Origin: Candidatus Scalindua sp.
GTDB taxonomy: Bacteria; Planctomycetota; Brocadiia; Brocadiales; Scalinduaceae
DNA: 64,000 nucleotides
Assembly (NCBI GenBank): GCA_021776915.1
Contig: JAIQZU010000043.1
Coordinates: 1 to 64,000, forward strand
Reading direction: 5' to 3'
Shown: positions 26,978 through 36,312 of the stretch, in pieces
Layout of the letters: every line of letters begins with the position of its first letter
Position numbering within the stretch: position 1 is the stretch's first letter
Translations under genes and position numbers: made by a program
The notes under the pieces: generated by a model
Told to the model about the DNA's origin: nothing
The model's input: only the letters and a program-made list of their open reading frames with translations
The model's database searches: none

Positions 26978-28300
26978 CTATGGTTTTTCCGTTGAACTCA
27001 TTGGTCCGCCGTGAGGTGAACTGCCACCACCATGAGGATCACCACCACCATAGGCTGAACCACCCGGCATAGGCATTCCAGCGTGAGGAGCAGGATTACC
27101 ACGGCTAGTACTGCTACCACCATGAGGCGAAGCACCCTGACCACCATACATGGAACTACCATGAGCTGACATGCTGCCATGACCACCGGATGATGCATAT
27201 GGGGTTGGTTTGTATAAAACGTTTACATCTGCTTTGTCTTTTAATTCTTGTATTAACGCTACTGTTTTTTCATTAAAGAGTGCAAGCTTGACATTATCCT
27301 CTGCATCTTCAAACGTGACGTCTTTGCCCACCTGTTTATCAGTAATCTTTATTATGTGGTAACCAAACTTGGTTTTCACCGGTTCACTGATGCCATTTAC
27401 CTCCGTATTAAAGGCCGTTTCCTCAAATTCCTCCACCATTTGCCCCCTGACAATAACACCTAATTCTCCACCATTTTTTGCAGAAGGGCAATCGGAGTTT
27501 TCCTCAGCAAGCTTTGCAAAATCAGCCCCATTATCAAGTTCTTTCTTTAATCTTTCTGTATCTTCTTTTGCCTTATTTAATCCCTCTTCATCCTTTATAG
27601 TTCTCGTATCTATGAGTATATGACTTGCAGTTACAGTTTCACTGTTAAAAATACCTATGTTTTCGATAAAATATTTCTTCATCTCTTCTTCCGATGTTAT
27701 CCTGCTCAGGTAGTCGTCTATCGATAATGAAATATCCATGGCCACTCTCAACTCGTTTATGCCCCCACCCTGCTCTTCCAGAAGTGTCTCAAGATTTTTA
27801 TCAGCAGTATCAGGGTTATTCTTGATATTTTCTCTGAAGGTATTTATCTCTTCTTCAATGCGGTCTGAATCAACCTGAATATTTTCTTTTCTGATAAATT
27901 GCTTGAGTACAAGCTGTGTAACAAGATCATCTATAATTTTTTCTTCAACCAGGTGCAGTCTTTTTGTGCCCATCTTTTGCTTTATCTTATCTAATATCAT
28001 GTCAAGTTCCAGACGAAGGATTGATTCGCCATTTACTATTGCAATAGCTTCGTTAGGGTCTTTCGTTGCTGTAACATCTCCAGCGCCTTCATGTATTTTG
28101 GCAAAGTCCTCTGATTTATACCTCTCACTCGGCTTTAATTTGGCAATATCTTCCTGTTCCATTTTCAACGCCTGCTGCTCAAAATTCATGTCGCCACCAC
28201 CACCAGAATAATGACTGCTGTGTCCATCATCACCACAGCCGTTTATTAATAAACTTAAGAAACTAAAAGAAATCAGTGTAAAACAAATCCTTATTTTCAT
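26978..28300 (-). CDS. SurA/PrsA-like parvulin peptidyl-prolyl isomerase lipoprotein with Gly/His-rich tail
   Basis: About 440 residues. A signal peptide with lipobox-like LLINGC is followed by a Gly/His/Ser linker, a SurA N-like helical domain (about 90-210) and a PpiC rotamase domain (about 225-320: ASHILI, a-D-FAKLAEENSD, GELG and FGYHIIKI). It would assist folding of exported proteins. The last 75 residues are low-complexity Gly, Ser, Pro, His and Met, with repeated PHGG/GGxxxHG units, which could bind metal or contact the cell wall. ATG 28300 starts directly at the signal peptide; 28312 is an alternative. It is divergent from pepA. Confidence 0.85.
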   Translation of the reverse strand: MKIRICFTLISFSFLSLLINGCGDDGHSSHYSGGGGDMNFEQQALKMEQEDIAKLKPSERYKSEDFAKIHEGAGDVTATKDPNEAIAIVNGESILRLELDMILDKIKQKMGTKRLHLVEEKIIDDLVTQLVLKQFIRKENIQVDSDRIEEEINTFRENIKNNPDTADKNLETLLEEQGGGINELRVAMDISLSIDDYLSRITSEEEMKKYFIENIGIFNSETVTASHILIDTRTIKDEEGLNKAKEDTERLKKELDNGADFAKLAEENSDCPSAKNGGELGVIVRGQMVEEFEETAFNTEVNGISEPVKTKFGYHIIKITDKQVGKDVTFEDAEDNVKLALFNEKTVALIQELKDKADVNVLYKPTPYASSGGHGSMSAHGSSMYGGQGASPHGGSSTSRGNPAPHAGMPMPGGSAYGGGDPHGGGSSPHGGPMSSTEKP

Positions 28301-28474
28301 TACTTTCCCCATTGTCGATTTTAAAATATTATAGATAATTTTTCGATTCTAATGTATATAATTATGATTGTCAAAAGAAAAAGACTCTCTTGTCATATAG
28401 GCATTATTAGTATAATATGCCGACAGAATCATTATTAAATTATTAGTTTTTTCTTCTTGTATGGAGGATAAAGA

Positions 28475-30004
28475 ATGAAGATTTCAGTAAAATCTGGTGC
28501 GGCAGAAAAGGAATTTACAGACGTAATCGTGATAAGTCTCTTTGAAAATGTAAAAAAAATACCTTCCGAGTTAAACTCTCTTGATAAAGCATCCGGAGGA
28601 ACCATATCAAATTTACTGCAGAACAAGGATTTTACCGGCAAGCTGAACGAAACCGTAATGATTCCAACTTATAAGAAGTCTATTCCAAAAAGGATCCTGC
28701 TTGTTGGATTAGGAAAAGCAACGGAACTGTCATCGGATAAAGTTCGTCAGGCAGCCGGTACTGCAGCCAGGGTAATCCAGGGAAAGAAATTCAAGAACCC
28801 TTCTATGCTGCTATATAATAAAACAGAATACAAAGGCATTTCCATAGAAGAGATTACCAGTTCAGTTGTAGAGGGAGTGCTATTGTCCCTGTATAATTTC
28901 ACCATGTATAAGACATTGAAGAAGGAAGATAAAGCTACCATTAATAATTTCACATTGATTGTCCAGAAGAAAGATGTCCTGGCAAAGGTTAAATCTGTAG
29001 CAAAAAATACTCAAACTGTAGCTGAAGCCGTTTGTTTCACTCGTGACCTTGTAAATATGTCTGGAAGCGACGCAACGCCGACCTTCCTTGCAAACAAAGC
29101 AAAAGAGATTGCAAAGAAAACCGGTGTTAAATGCAGGACATTATCACACCCTGACATGAAGAAACTGGGGATGGGCGGTATTTTGAATGTATCGAGAGGG
29201 AGTTCTCAACCGCCTAAATTTATCATCCTTGAATATAATACCAGGAAAAAGAATAATGATACAATCGTTCTTATAGGTAAAGGAGTAACATTTGACTCAG
29301 GAGGAATATCCTTAAAGCCGGGAATGGATATGGACTTGATGAAGGCCGATATGGCAGGCGCTGCCGCTGTCCTCGGCGCTTTTAAGGCGGTTTCAGGCCT
29401 GAAACCATCTACTCATATTGTTGGTCTGATACCGTGTACAGAAAATATGCCCGATGGCAGCGCCTTGAAACCAGGTGACATTATTAAATTCATGTCAGGA
29501 AAGACGGTAGAAGTTCTGAATACAGATGCTGAAGGGCGCCTGATCCTGGCGGATGCTATCAGTTATGCAAAAAGGTACAAGCCGGATGCCGTAATAGACA
29601 TTGCCACGTTAACCGGTGCATGTGTCGCCGCATTAGGCACATTTGCAACAGGCATGCTCGGCAATAACGATGAACTTAAAGAGAGGGTAAATCAAGCCGG
29701 TAAGAAATGTCACGAAAGGGTGTGGGAGCTGCCGCTATGGAAGGAATATTATGACCTGATAAAGAGTAACATAGCTGACATTAAGAATACCGGTGGTAAA
29801 TACGCAGGCACTATCACGGCTGCATGTTTTTTAGGTGAGTTTGTAGAAGACTTCCCATGGGTGCATCTTGATATTGCCGGAACTTTCCTGGTAGAAAAAG
29901 ACACTCCATACATAAGAAAAGGGGCTTCCGGAGTTGGCGTGCGGTTACTAACACAATTGATTCTAGACTGGAAGAAGATGCGCAAGAAGACCGGCCAAAA
30001 ATGA
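28475..30004 (+). CDS. pepA: Leucyl aminopeptidase (M17)
   Basis: 509 residues. The N-terminal macro-like domain (1 to ~165) is followed by the M17 catalytic domain. The two-zinc site is visible: Lys269 and Asp274 in KGVTFDSGG, and Asp351 and Glu353 in NTDAEGRL, with Arg355 as the bicarbonate-site residue. It removes N-terminal residues, preferring Leu-type ones, from cytoplasmic peptides; in some bacteria PepA also binds DNA. GGAGGA lies upstream of the ATG. Single gene upstream of the toxin-antitoxin pair. Confidence 0.94.
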   Translation: MKISVKSGAAEKEFTDVIVISLFENVKKIPSELNSLDKASGGTISNLLQNKDFTGKLNETVMIPTYKKSIPKRILLVGLGKATELSSDKVRQAAGTAARVIQGKKFKNPSMLLYNKTEYKGISIEEITSSVVEGVLLSLYNFTMYKTLKKEDKATINNFTLIVQKKDVLAKVKSVAKNTQTVAEAVCFTRDLVNMSGSDATPTFLANKAKEIAKKTGVKCRTLSHPDMKKLGMGGILNVSRGSSQPPKFIILEYNTRKKNNDTIVLIGKGVTFDSGGISLKPGMDMDLMKADMAGAAAVLGAFKAVSGLKPSTHIVGLIPCTENMPDGSALKPGDIIKFMSGKTVEVLNTDAEGRLILADAISYAKRYKPDAVIDIATLTGACVAALGTFATGMLGNNDELKERVNQAGKKCHERVWELPLWKEYYDLIKSNIADIKNTGGKYAGTITAACFLGEFVEDFPWVHLDIAGTFLVEKDTPYIRKGASGVGVRLLTQLILDWKKMRKKTGQK

Positions 30005-30037
30005 ATACGAATACTTAAACCAATGTGAAAAATAAAT

Positions 30038-30066
30038 TTGACAAAAGATTAATTATGCCGTATACT
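30038..30066 (+). promoter_or_regulatory. Promoter of the toxin-antitoxin pair
   Basis: TTGACA (30038-30043), a 17-base spacer, then TATACT (30061-30066). It predicts a transcript start near 30073 and so excludes upstream in-frame starts for the antitoxin. Confidence 0.8.
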
Positions 30067-30085
30067 TTTAGCAAGAATATACGGC
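30057..30085. promoter_or_regulatory. Inverted repeat over the -10 and start site, candidate TA operator
   Basis: GCCGTATA (30057-30064) and TATACGGC (30078-30085), separated by 13 bases, overlap the -10 box and predicted start point. This is where a ribbon-helix-helix antitoxin would repress its own operon. Confidence 0.65.
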
Positions 30086-30108
30086 AAGGTTTATTTTTGG
30101 GTAGAGAA

Positions 30109-30351
30109 ATGCAAAAGAAATTAACATTAAGAATTGATGAGAATCTAATTGAAAAGGTTAAACGATTTTCAGAAAAAGAGGGGAAATCGATTTCCCAGAT
30201 AGTTTCAGACTATTTTTCAATACTATTTGAGAAATACTCACCATCAGACTCTGAAAATACCCCCATAGTCCAATCACTTAAGGGCAGCCTTAAAGGGAAG
30301 AATATAAACAAGAAAGACTATAAATTGTATTTAGAGAAGAAATATCTTTGA
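30109..30351 (+). CDS. DUF6364-like ribbon-helix-helix antitoxin
   Basis: 80 residues. It opens with KKLTLRIDENL, a beta strand and turn, then two helices with SISQIVSDYF, as in the small DUF6364/RHH antitoxins paired with PIN toxins. A charged C-terminal tail would wrap the toxin. ATG 30109 is chosen because the consensus promoter ends at 30066 and would start transcripts near 30073. The stop codon overlaps the toxin's TTG start (TTGA), the usual coupled arrangement. Likely autoregulated through the inverted repeat at 30057-30085. Confidence 0.82.
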   Translation: MQKKLTLRIDENLIEKVKRFSEKEGKSISQIVSDYFSILFEKYSPSDSENTPIVQSLKGSLKGKNINKKDYKLYLEKKYL

Positions 30352-30755
30352 AAGTTCTCTTTGACACAAATGTGATACTTGACGTTATGTTGGATCGTAA
30401 GCCTTTTTCAAGCGTTTCTGCCCAATTATTCTCTAAGGTTGAATCTGAAGAAATAACAGGATATATCAGCGCAACTACGGTAACTACTATACATTATCTT
30501 GCACAGAAAGCAGTTGGTTATATAAAAGCTAAACTTGAAATCGATAAATTATTTACACTTTTTGAAATCGCCCCTGTAAATCGAGCTGTTTTAGATGAAG
30601 CCGCAAAATCAAATATTACCGATTTTGAAGATGCAGTCATACATGAAGCTGCCCGGCATGTTGGCGCCGATGCCATAGTCAGTCGCAATGTAAAAGATTT
30701 TAAGCGATCAATCATACCTGTTTATACTCCCAACGAATTATCAAAGATACTTTAA
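30348..30755 (+). CDS. PIN domain toxin (VapC-like ribonuclease)
   Basis: 135 residues of a PIN domain. It opens with VLFDTNVILDV (Asp6), carries an acidic DFED cluster at 92-95, and has SRNVKDF with Asp117: the metal-binding acidic set of PIN nucleases. The usual mid-domain glutamate is not obvious. Such toxins cut tRNA or rRNA when not held by the antitoxin. The start is TTG overlapping the antitoxin stop. uvrA begins four bases after the toxin stop, an unusual junction. Confidence 0.85.
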   Translation: MKVLFDTNVILDVMLDRKPFSSVSAQLFSKVESEEITGYISATTVTTIHYLAQKAVGYIKAKLEIDKLFTLFEIAPVNRAVLDEAAKSNITDFEDAVIHEAARHVGADAIVSRNVKDFKRSIIPVYTPNELSKIL

Positions 30756-30759
30756 CCAA

Positions 30760-33573
30760 TTGAAAGATTACGCCTCCAACAGCTACATATCAATAAAGGG
30801 TGCAAGGCAACATAACCTTAAAAGTATAAACATCAATATTCCCAGAGACAGGCTTGTGGTCATCACGGGAGTGAGCGGTTCCGGCAAGTCCTCACTAGCC
30901 TTTGATACTATTTATGCAGAAGGCCAGCGACGCTACATAGAAAGCCTTTCCTCATATGCAAGACAGTTTCTCGACCAGATGCAGAAACCGGATGTTGATA
31001 TCATAGAAGGTCTTCCTCCCACGATTGCCATCGAACAGCGCACAAGTAATACAGGGCCGCGTTCCACTGTTGCCACAACAACAGAGATATACGACTACAT
31101 GCGCCTCCTCTTTGCAAAAGCAGGCACGCCCTATTGCCATAATTGCGGTACAGAAATCACAAGGCAAACCATGGAGCAGATTTTGCACAGGGTAAGCCAA
31201 ATCCCCAAAGGAACAAAGATCATGATTTTATCACCCATAATCAAGGGCAAAAAAGGTGAGCATAAAGAAATTTTCCAGAAAATAAGACGTAAGGGTTTTG
31301 TACGCGCCAGAGTTGATGGAGATATTATTGATGCAAATACCGACATTAAACTCAGCAGGTATAAGATACACGATATCGACGTTGTTGTTGACAGGTTGAT
31401 AGTTAAGAGTGACATTCAAAAAAGACTCTACGACTCAATACATACCAGCCTGGAGCTGGGCGAAGGTGTAGTGATTGTTGCCAGTGAAAAGAAAGGAAAG
31501 TGGGAAGATATGATTTTCAGTGAACATTATTCCTGCCCTGGTTGTGGAACAGGCTATGAGGAACTTGCTCCCAGAATGTTTTCTTTCAATAGCCCGTACG
31601 GCTCGTGCAGGGAGTGTGAAGGGTTGGGTATGACGCTGGAGTTTGATCCGGATCTGATCATTCCTAACGAAGAGTTAAGTTTGAGCGGAGGCGCAGTCCA
31701 TGCGTGGTCGAACTGGAGTCCAATCACACAAGATCATTATATTCGTCTAATAGATGAGTTCTCAGGAAAATTCGGTATAGACCAGAAGGCGCCATTCAAG
31801 AAGATTAACAAAAGGGGCAGAAACATCTTATTATATGGTGAGGTACAAAATAATAATGCTGAGCGCTTTGAGGGTATCATCCCGACTTTATGGCGTGTAT
31901 ATGATAAAACAAACAGCCCCGATGTCGTAAAACGGCTTGAAAGATACATGGATTATGATGTGTGTGAGGAGTGCAGTGGAGCAAGATTAAGGCCGGAGGC
32001 TTTATCAATAAAGATCAACGACAAGTCGATAACTGAGGCCACCTCAATGACTGTAGAAAAGGCCTTCGACTTTTTCAAATCTCTTAAATTCCAGGGCGAA
32101 AGAGAGATTATTGCCAGAGGGATATTGAAAGAAATCGTAACAAGATTAAGTTTTATGATTGACATAGGGTTATGCTACTTAACACTGGACAGGAGAAGCG
32201 ATACTCTTTCCGGAGGAGAGGTGCAAAGAATTCAACTGGCCACTCAGGTGGGTACAGGCCTGATTGGCGCCTGCTACGTATTGGATGAACCAACAATAGG
32301 GCTACACCAGAGAGATAACAAAAGATTAATAGGTACGTTAAAAAAATTGAAGGATTCGGGGAATACCGTGATAGTGGTTGAACATGATGAAGCTGCCATA
32401 CGCAGCGCAGATTATGTAATTGATCTGGGGCCGGGCGCAGGCGAACATGGAGGAACGGTAGTCGCAAAGGGCACCGTTCAGGAGATTATATCCAATAACG
32501 GCTCATTAACCTCTCAATACCTGAATAATAAACTTAAGGTGGAAGTCTCCGGGTTGAGAAAGAAGGTAGATATGAAAAACTCTATCCTGATAAAAGGCGC
32601 CAGTGAAAATAACCTTAAATCAATTGACGTCAGGATTCCATTAAAGGTTTTTTGCTGCATAACCGGAGTTTCAGGTTCAGGCAAGAGCACACTGATAGAC
32701 CAGATATTAAACAGAGCGTTGATGAAAGCAATTTATGGCAGCCGTGCCAAGCCTGGCAAACACAACAGGATAACGGGCATAGAGAGGATCGATAAGGTTA
32801 TCGAAATAGACCAATCCCCGATCGGACGTACGCCGCGATCCAATCCTGCAACATATACGAATCTATTCAGCCATATAAGAAATGTTTTTGCCCAGACAAA
32901 AGAGTCTAAAATACGTGGTTACAAATCAGGCCGTTACAGTTTTAATGTCAGAGGAGGCCGGTGTGAACTATGTGAAGGACAGGGCACAAAGAAGATTGCC
33001 ATGAATTTCCTGCCGGATATGTTTGTTCTTTGTGAACAATGCAGGGGCAAAAGATACAATCCTGAAACACTGGAAATAAGGTATAAGGGTAAAACCATTT
33101 CCGACACACTGGACATGAGTGTAGAGGAGGCATACGATTTTTTCAGGAATATTCCACGCATAGAACGTATATTGAGGACATTGCGTAATGTCGGGTTGGG
33201 ATACATAACTCTAGGACAATCCAGCACTACCATTTCCGGTGGAGAGGCGCAAAGGGTGAAGCTGTCAACTGAACTCGCAAAACAGAGTACCGGAAAAACA
33301 CTCTACATACTTGACGAACCGACAACCGGACTCCACTTCGCAGACATACAAAACCTCCTGAAGATACTTCACAGATTGACTGACATGGGGAATACAGTTA
33401 TAGTTATTGAGCACAACCTTGATGTTATCAAGACAGCAGATTACATAATCGATCTTGGGCCAGAGGGAGGTGAAAGAGGAGGAGAGGTTGTGGCTGTCGG
33501 CCCCCCTGAAAAAATATGTCGAATCAAAAAATCTTATACTGGAAGATATTTAAAGAGTGTTTGCGGTATGTAA
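30760..33573 (+). CDS. uvrA: UvrABC excinuclease subunit A
   Basis: 937 residues, the normal UvrA length. Tandem ABC halves: Walker A 1 GVSGSGKSS at 37-45, zinc module with CPGC...CREC, signature LSGGE; Walker A 2 GVSGSGKST near 650, second zinc module CELC...CEQC, signature ISGGE, and the DEPT-type Walker B boxes. UvrA dimers scan DNA for bulky damage and load UvrB. The start is a TTG with no clear Shine-Dalgarno, four bases after the PIN toxin stop, so it may be translated by read-in from that gene. No uvrB is nearby. Confidence 0.95.
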   Translation: MKDYASNSYISIKGARQHNLKSININIPRDRLVVITGVSGSGKSSLAFDTIYAEGQRRYIESLSSYARQFLDQMQKPDVDIIEGLPPTIAIEQRTSNTGPRSTVATTTEIYDYMRLLFAKAGTPYCHNCGTEITRQTMEQILHRVSQIPKGTKIMILSPIIKGKKGEHKEIFQKIRRKGFVRARVDGDIIDANTDIKLSRYKIHDIDVVVDRLIVKSDIQKRLYDSIHTSLELGEGVVIVASEKKGKWEDMIFSEHYSCPGCGTGYEELAPRMFSFNSPYGSCRECEGLGMTLEFDPDLIIPNEELSLSGGAVHAWSNWSPITQDHYIRLIDEFSGKFGIDQKAPFKKINKRGRNILLYGEVQNNNAERFEGIIPTLWRVYDKTNSPDVVKRLERYMDYDVCEECSGARLRPEALSIKINDKSITEATSMTVEKAFDFFKSLKFQGEREIIARGILKEIVTRLSFMIDIGLCYLTLDRRSDTLSGGEVQRIQLATQVGTGLIGACYVLDEPTIGLHQRDNKRLIGTLKKLKDSGNTVIVVEHDEAAIRSADYVIDLGPGAGEHGGTVVAKGTVQEIISNNGSLTSQYLNNKLKVEVSGLRKKVDMKNSILIKGASENNLKSIDVRIPLKVFCCITGVSGSGKSTLIDQILNRALMKAIYGSRAKPGKHNRITGIERIDKVIEIDQSPIGRTPRSNPATYTNLFSHIRNVFAQTKESKIRGYKSGRYSFNVRGGRCELCEGQGTKKIAMNFLPDMFVLCEQCRGKRYNPETLEIRYKGKTISDTLDMSVEEAYDFFRNIPRIERILRTLRNVGLGYITLGQSSTTISGGEAQRVKLSTELAKQSTGKTLYILDEPTTGLHFADIQNLLKILHRLTDMGNTVIVIEHNLDVIKTADYIIDLGPEGGERGGEVVAVGPPEKICRIKKSYTGRYLKSVCGM

Positions 33574-33589
33574 AAAATTCACAATTTCA

Positions 33590-34207
33590 TTACACACCGT
33601 TATTTCTACACTTTATGATCTGGACTAGTTTGAAGGTATTTATCCTGTCTTTGAAATCAATATTGAAATTTGCACTATTCAATAATTTCTCAAGGTTTAT
33701 GGCCTTTCCAAGACCCAACTTGCATCGTATGGGAGATAATGCTTTCTCAAACTTTGCAACAAGATTATCATCGCTTCCAGCATAGTTTAGAAAAAAGAAC
33801 TCGGCATTTTCCTTGCACACACGCTTTATTTCTTTAAGTGTTTCTAAAGGCCTTGGGATTACAGCAATCGAATGAGAGGCAATTACTTTATCAAAGTAAT
33901 TATCCCTAAACGCCATTTCTGAAGCATCCATTATACACAGTTTTACATTGTGATAACCAAGACGTTGTTTTTTTTCTCGAGCCCGTTTAATCATGTCCCA
34001 GCTTATATCGATACCAATGATATCGGTGTCTCTTCGATAAAGAGGCAGAGATATTCCAGTGCCGATCCCAACCTCAAGGATTCTTTCGCCCGGTTGAATG
34101 TCCATTAATATACTCGCCATACGACGCCCGGAATGTAACAGTGCCCCAAACAAACTATCATAAAAGTGGGAGTACAGGGAGTAGATCTTCGTTGGCATTA
34201 TATTCAC
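33590..34207 (-). CDS. Class I SAM-dependent methyltransferase (phospholipid N-methyltransferase-like)
   Basis: 205 residues. The SAM-binding motif ILEVGIGTG is followed by the acidic IDIS turn. The VIASHSIAVIPRP and EIKRVC segments resemble PmtA-type phosphatidylethanolamine N-methyltransferases more than UbiE. The N-terminal YSLYSHFYDSLFG segment fits lipid or quinone methylase relatives. The substrate cannot be fixed. It converges on uvrA with a gap of 16 bases. ATG 34207 is used; 34198 is an in-frame alternative. Confidence 0.72.
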   Translation of the reverse strand: MNIMPTKIYSLYSHFYDSLFGALLHSGRRMASILMDIQPGERILEVGIGTGISLPLYRRDTDIIGIDISWDMIKRAREKKQRLGYHNVKLCIMDASEMAFRDNYFDKVIASHSIAVIPRPLETLKEIKRVCKENAEFFFLNYAGSDDNLVAKFEKALSPIRCKLGLGKAINLEKLLNSANFNIDFKDRINTFKLVQIIKCRNNGV

Positions 34208-34321
34208 CTACAATATGGTAATTTAAAGCAAACCATTTATAAGTCAGTTATAAGTCATGGACAGCGTCTATTCTTCAGAAACACCTTACACTTTATAAAA
34301 AAAACAAGAAATTACAATTCT

Positions 34322-35827
34322 TTAATTATTATAAGTTACCAGGAATCTGCACACGTTATCCTGGAGCTGTTTTGCCTGCCATGTACTACCTTTAATTTCG
34401 TTTACTAATATTGAGAACGCTATTATTTCTTCGTTTAATGTTTTGATGTATCCGGAAAGCGTACTTGTCCCGCGAATATATCCTGTCTTTGCCCTTATTC
34501 TTGATTTATACGGCTCTTCTTTCAAACGTTTCTTCAGCGTACCATCCATGCCGGAGATTGGAAGTGATTTCAGGAAAATACCTGCATCTTTATGTCTATA
34601 CATATGGCGTAACAGTCTTATTATCAATTCCGGAGTCAATTCGTTTTTTCTCGACAAACCGGAGCCATCATCAAGCTGATATTGATCCTCTGAAATTCCT
34701 AATTTTGAGATGAAATCCTTGATTACGTCCAACCCACCGGAAAACGTCCCTTCCTTCTTAACGGCTGCCCCAATAGTCTTTAGTATCTGTTCCGCATAAA
34801 AACCCTGACTGCGCTTGTTAGTCACATTGATAGCTTGTATTAAACTCGAAGTAGTTACTGCTAATTTATGAAGCTTATGTCTGGCATTTAAATCTGATTC
34901 GTTAATAACCCTTACATCCCCCATTACCCGGACATTCTTTCGTTCTAATATCTCCCTAAAAACAGTCGCTGTATATAGAGGTGGATTATGTATAGTGATC
35001 CACTCTTTTTGAGGCCTGGTCTCTGACCATAAGAAACCTTTAATATTAATCCGGTTTGTAAATGGTTTTCTGTGAAATGAATAAAAATGCTTTGATTTTA
35101 ACGTTGTGGTCTTGCATTCGTTAATTATCTCAACGTAGGATGTTTCAGGCTCAATTTGTATGGAAACAAGACCTCCAGGTTTATTGTTGGGTTCCAGTAT
35201 AATATCAATGCAATTATCATTAAACGAGAGGCCGCTAACCGGAGCGCAGTACCACTCCGAAAGCTGATCTTTTGGCCAGCTATCGTGAACAAATTCTCTA
35301 TCAAAGATGCTGTCATCAGCAATGATATCTCCAGTGATTACTTTTATACCTTGTTTTTTAACCGCACCAGCCCAGTAGTCTGGGACAGCAGTAATTTCAC
35401 CTTCAAAGAACCTTCCTGAAATATTAGGGTCACCGCTTCCCTTTATGACAATATCACCATCCAGCTTACCATCAGAAGAGATGTTTCCACGATACAATAT
35501 TTTAGTTTTGTATTCAAAGTCCGCACCAAGATAAACCAGAGCGGTGGCCGTAGTAAACAACTTCATATTGGAAGCAACGACAAAAGATTTGTTAGGATTG
35601 ATTTTGTACAGAGATTTGTTTTTACTTATGGAGAATAAACTTATGCCGACAACGGTGTCTTTTGGCTTATATTTCTGTAATATTGCATTTATGCCTTCCT
35701 CTAATTTTCCTTCTTCGGGCGTAGACCATGTATTTTCTAAACATAAGATGCATGAAAATACGAAGGCAATTATTAAGAAACAGGAGGTTTTATATCTGAT
35801 TTGATAAGTTCTGGAAATGAGTTTCAT
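34322..35827 (-). CDS. D-alanyl-D-alanine carboxypeptidase/endopeptidase, PBP4 (S13) family
   Basis: About 501 residues. A signal peptide is followed by the S13 catalytic set: SNMK (serine and lysine, 98 and 101 on the longer reading), DDGSGLSR as the second block, and KTGYIRGTS as the KTG triad. The insertion between motifs 1 and 2 is large, as in DacB. It trims or cuts peptidoglycan cross-links in the periplasm. ATG 35827 starts directly at the signal peptide; a GTG at 35863 is possible but adds 12 unlike residues encoded by an inverted repeat (AAGGCCAGGCC region). Anammox-type planctomycetes do have peptidoglycan, which is compatible. Confidence 0.88.
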   Translation of the reverse strand: MKLISRTYQIRYKTSCFLIIAFVFSCILCLENTWSTPEEGKLEEGINAILQKYKPKDTVVGISLFSISKNKSLYKINPNKSFVVASNMKLFTTATALVYLGADFEYKTKILYRGNISSDGKLDGDIVIKGSGDPNISGRFFEGEITAVPDYWAGAVKKQGIKVITGDIIADDSIFDREFVHDSWPKDQLSEWYCAPVSGLSFNDNCIDIILEPNNKPGGLVSIQIEPETSYVEIINECKTTTLKSKHFYSFHRKPFTNRINIKGFLWSETRPQKEWITIHNPPLYTATVFREILERKNVRVMGDVRVINESDLNARHKLHKLAVTTSSLIQAINVTNKRSQGFYAEQILKTIGAAVKKEGTFSGGLDVIKDFISKLGISEDQYQLDDGSGLSRKNELTPELIIRLLRHMYRHKDAGIFLKSLPISGMDGTLKKRLKEEPYKSRIRAKTGYIRGTSTLSGYIKTLNEEIIAFSILVNEIKGSTWQAKQLQDNVCRFLVTYNN

Positions 35828-35893
35828 CTCAGAGTTTGGCCAAAAACGGCCTGGCCTTTTCACATCCTATTCAGGCCATATTTATCCAAGCCC

Positions 35894-36289
35894 TTACAGG
35901 CGGCTTTGTACTGCCTTGCTCACATGAGATGCAAGTACTTTTCTTACTTTACGTAAAAACGGATCCCATTCGATAGGTTCTGGAATGTATCCCTGGGCTC
36001 CTGCCTTTATTATCACAGACTTTATTTTTTTGGAATTACTTCCATGGATTATAATAGCTGGAAGAAAAGGATCTATGCCCCTGACATTTTCCAAAACGTC
36101 AAGACCTGGTATATCCTGAACTTTAAAACCTATTATTGCCAGATCCATTCTTCTTTCTTCCAGGATTGCAAACGCGACCTTGGCATTCAGGGCAACTTCC
36201 GTTTCAAAACCGTTTAACTCAAAAAAATCTCTAAGCTCGTCAACAATTTCCCTTGCATCTGCAATTATTAATATCCTGGTAATGTTCAT
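35894..36289 (-). CDS. Receiver-domain-only response regulator
   Basis: 131 residues of a CheY-like receiver fold (ILIIADAREIVDELRDFF..., AILEERRMDLAIIG, GAQGYIPEPI). The acidic pocket after strand 1 is weak (AD rather than DD), and the strand-3 position of the phospho-accepting Asp reads IIGFKV with no aspartate, so it may be a pseudo-receiver. The KP-type motif reads PEP, so that lysine is lost as well. ATG 36289 is used. A longer open frame to 36376 translates tmRNA sequence and is rejected. No kinase gene is adjacent. Confidence 0.7.
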   Translation of the reverse strand: MNITRILIIADAREIVDELRDFFELNGFETEVALNAKVAFAILEERRMDLAIIGFKVQDIPGLDVLENVRGIDPFLPAIIIHGSNSKKIKSVIIKAGAQGYIPEPIEWDPFLRKVRKVLASHVSKAVQSRL

Positions 36290-36312
36290 TTTATTTAGTT
36301 CGTTATAAAAAA

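Noticed and set aside
30025-30108. 28-residue extension of the antitoxin
   Set aside because: It overlaps the -35 and -10 boxes and the predicted transcript start.
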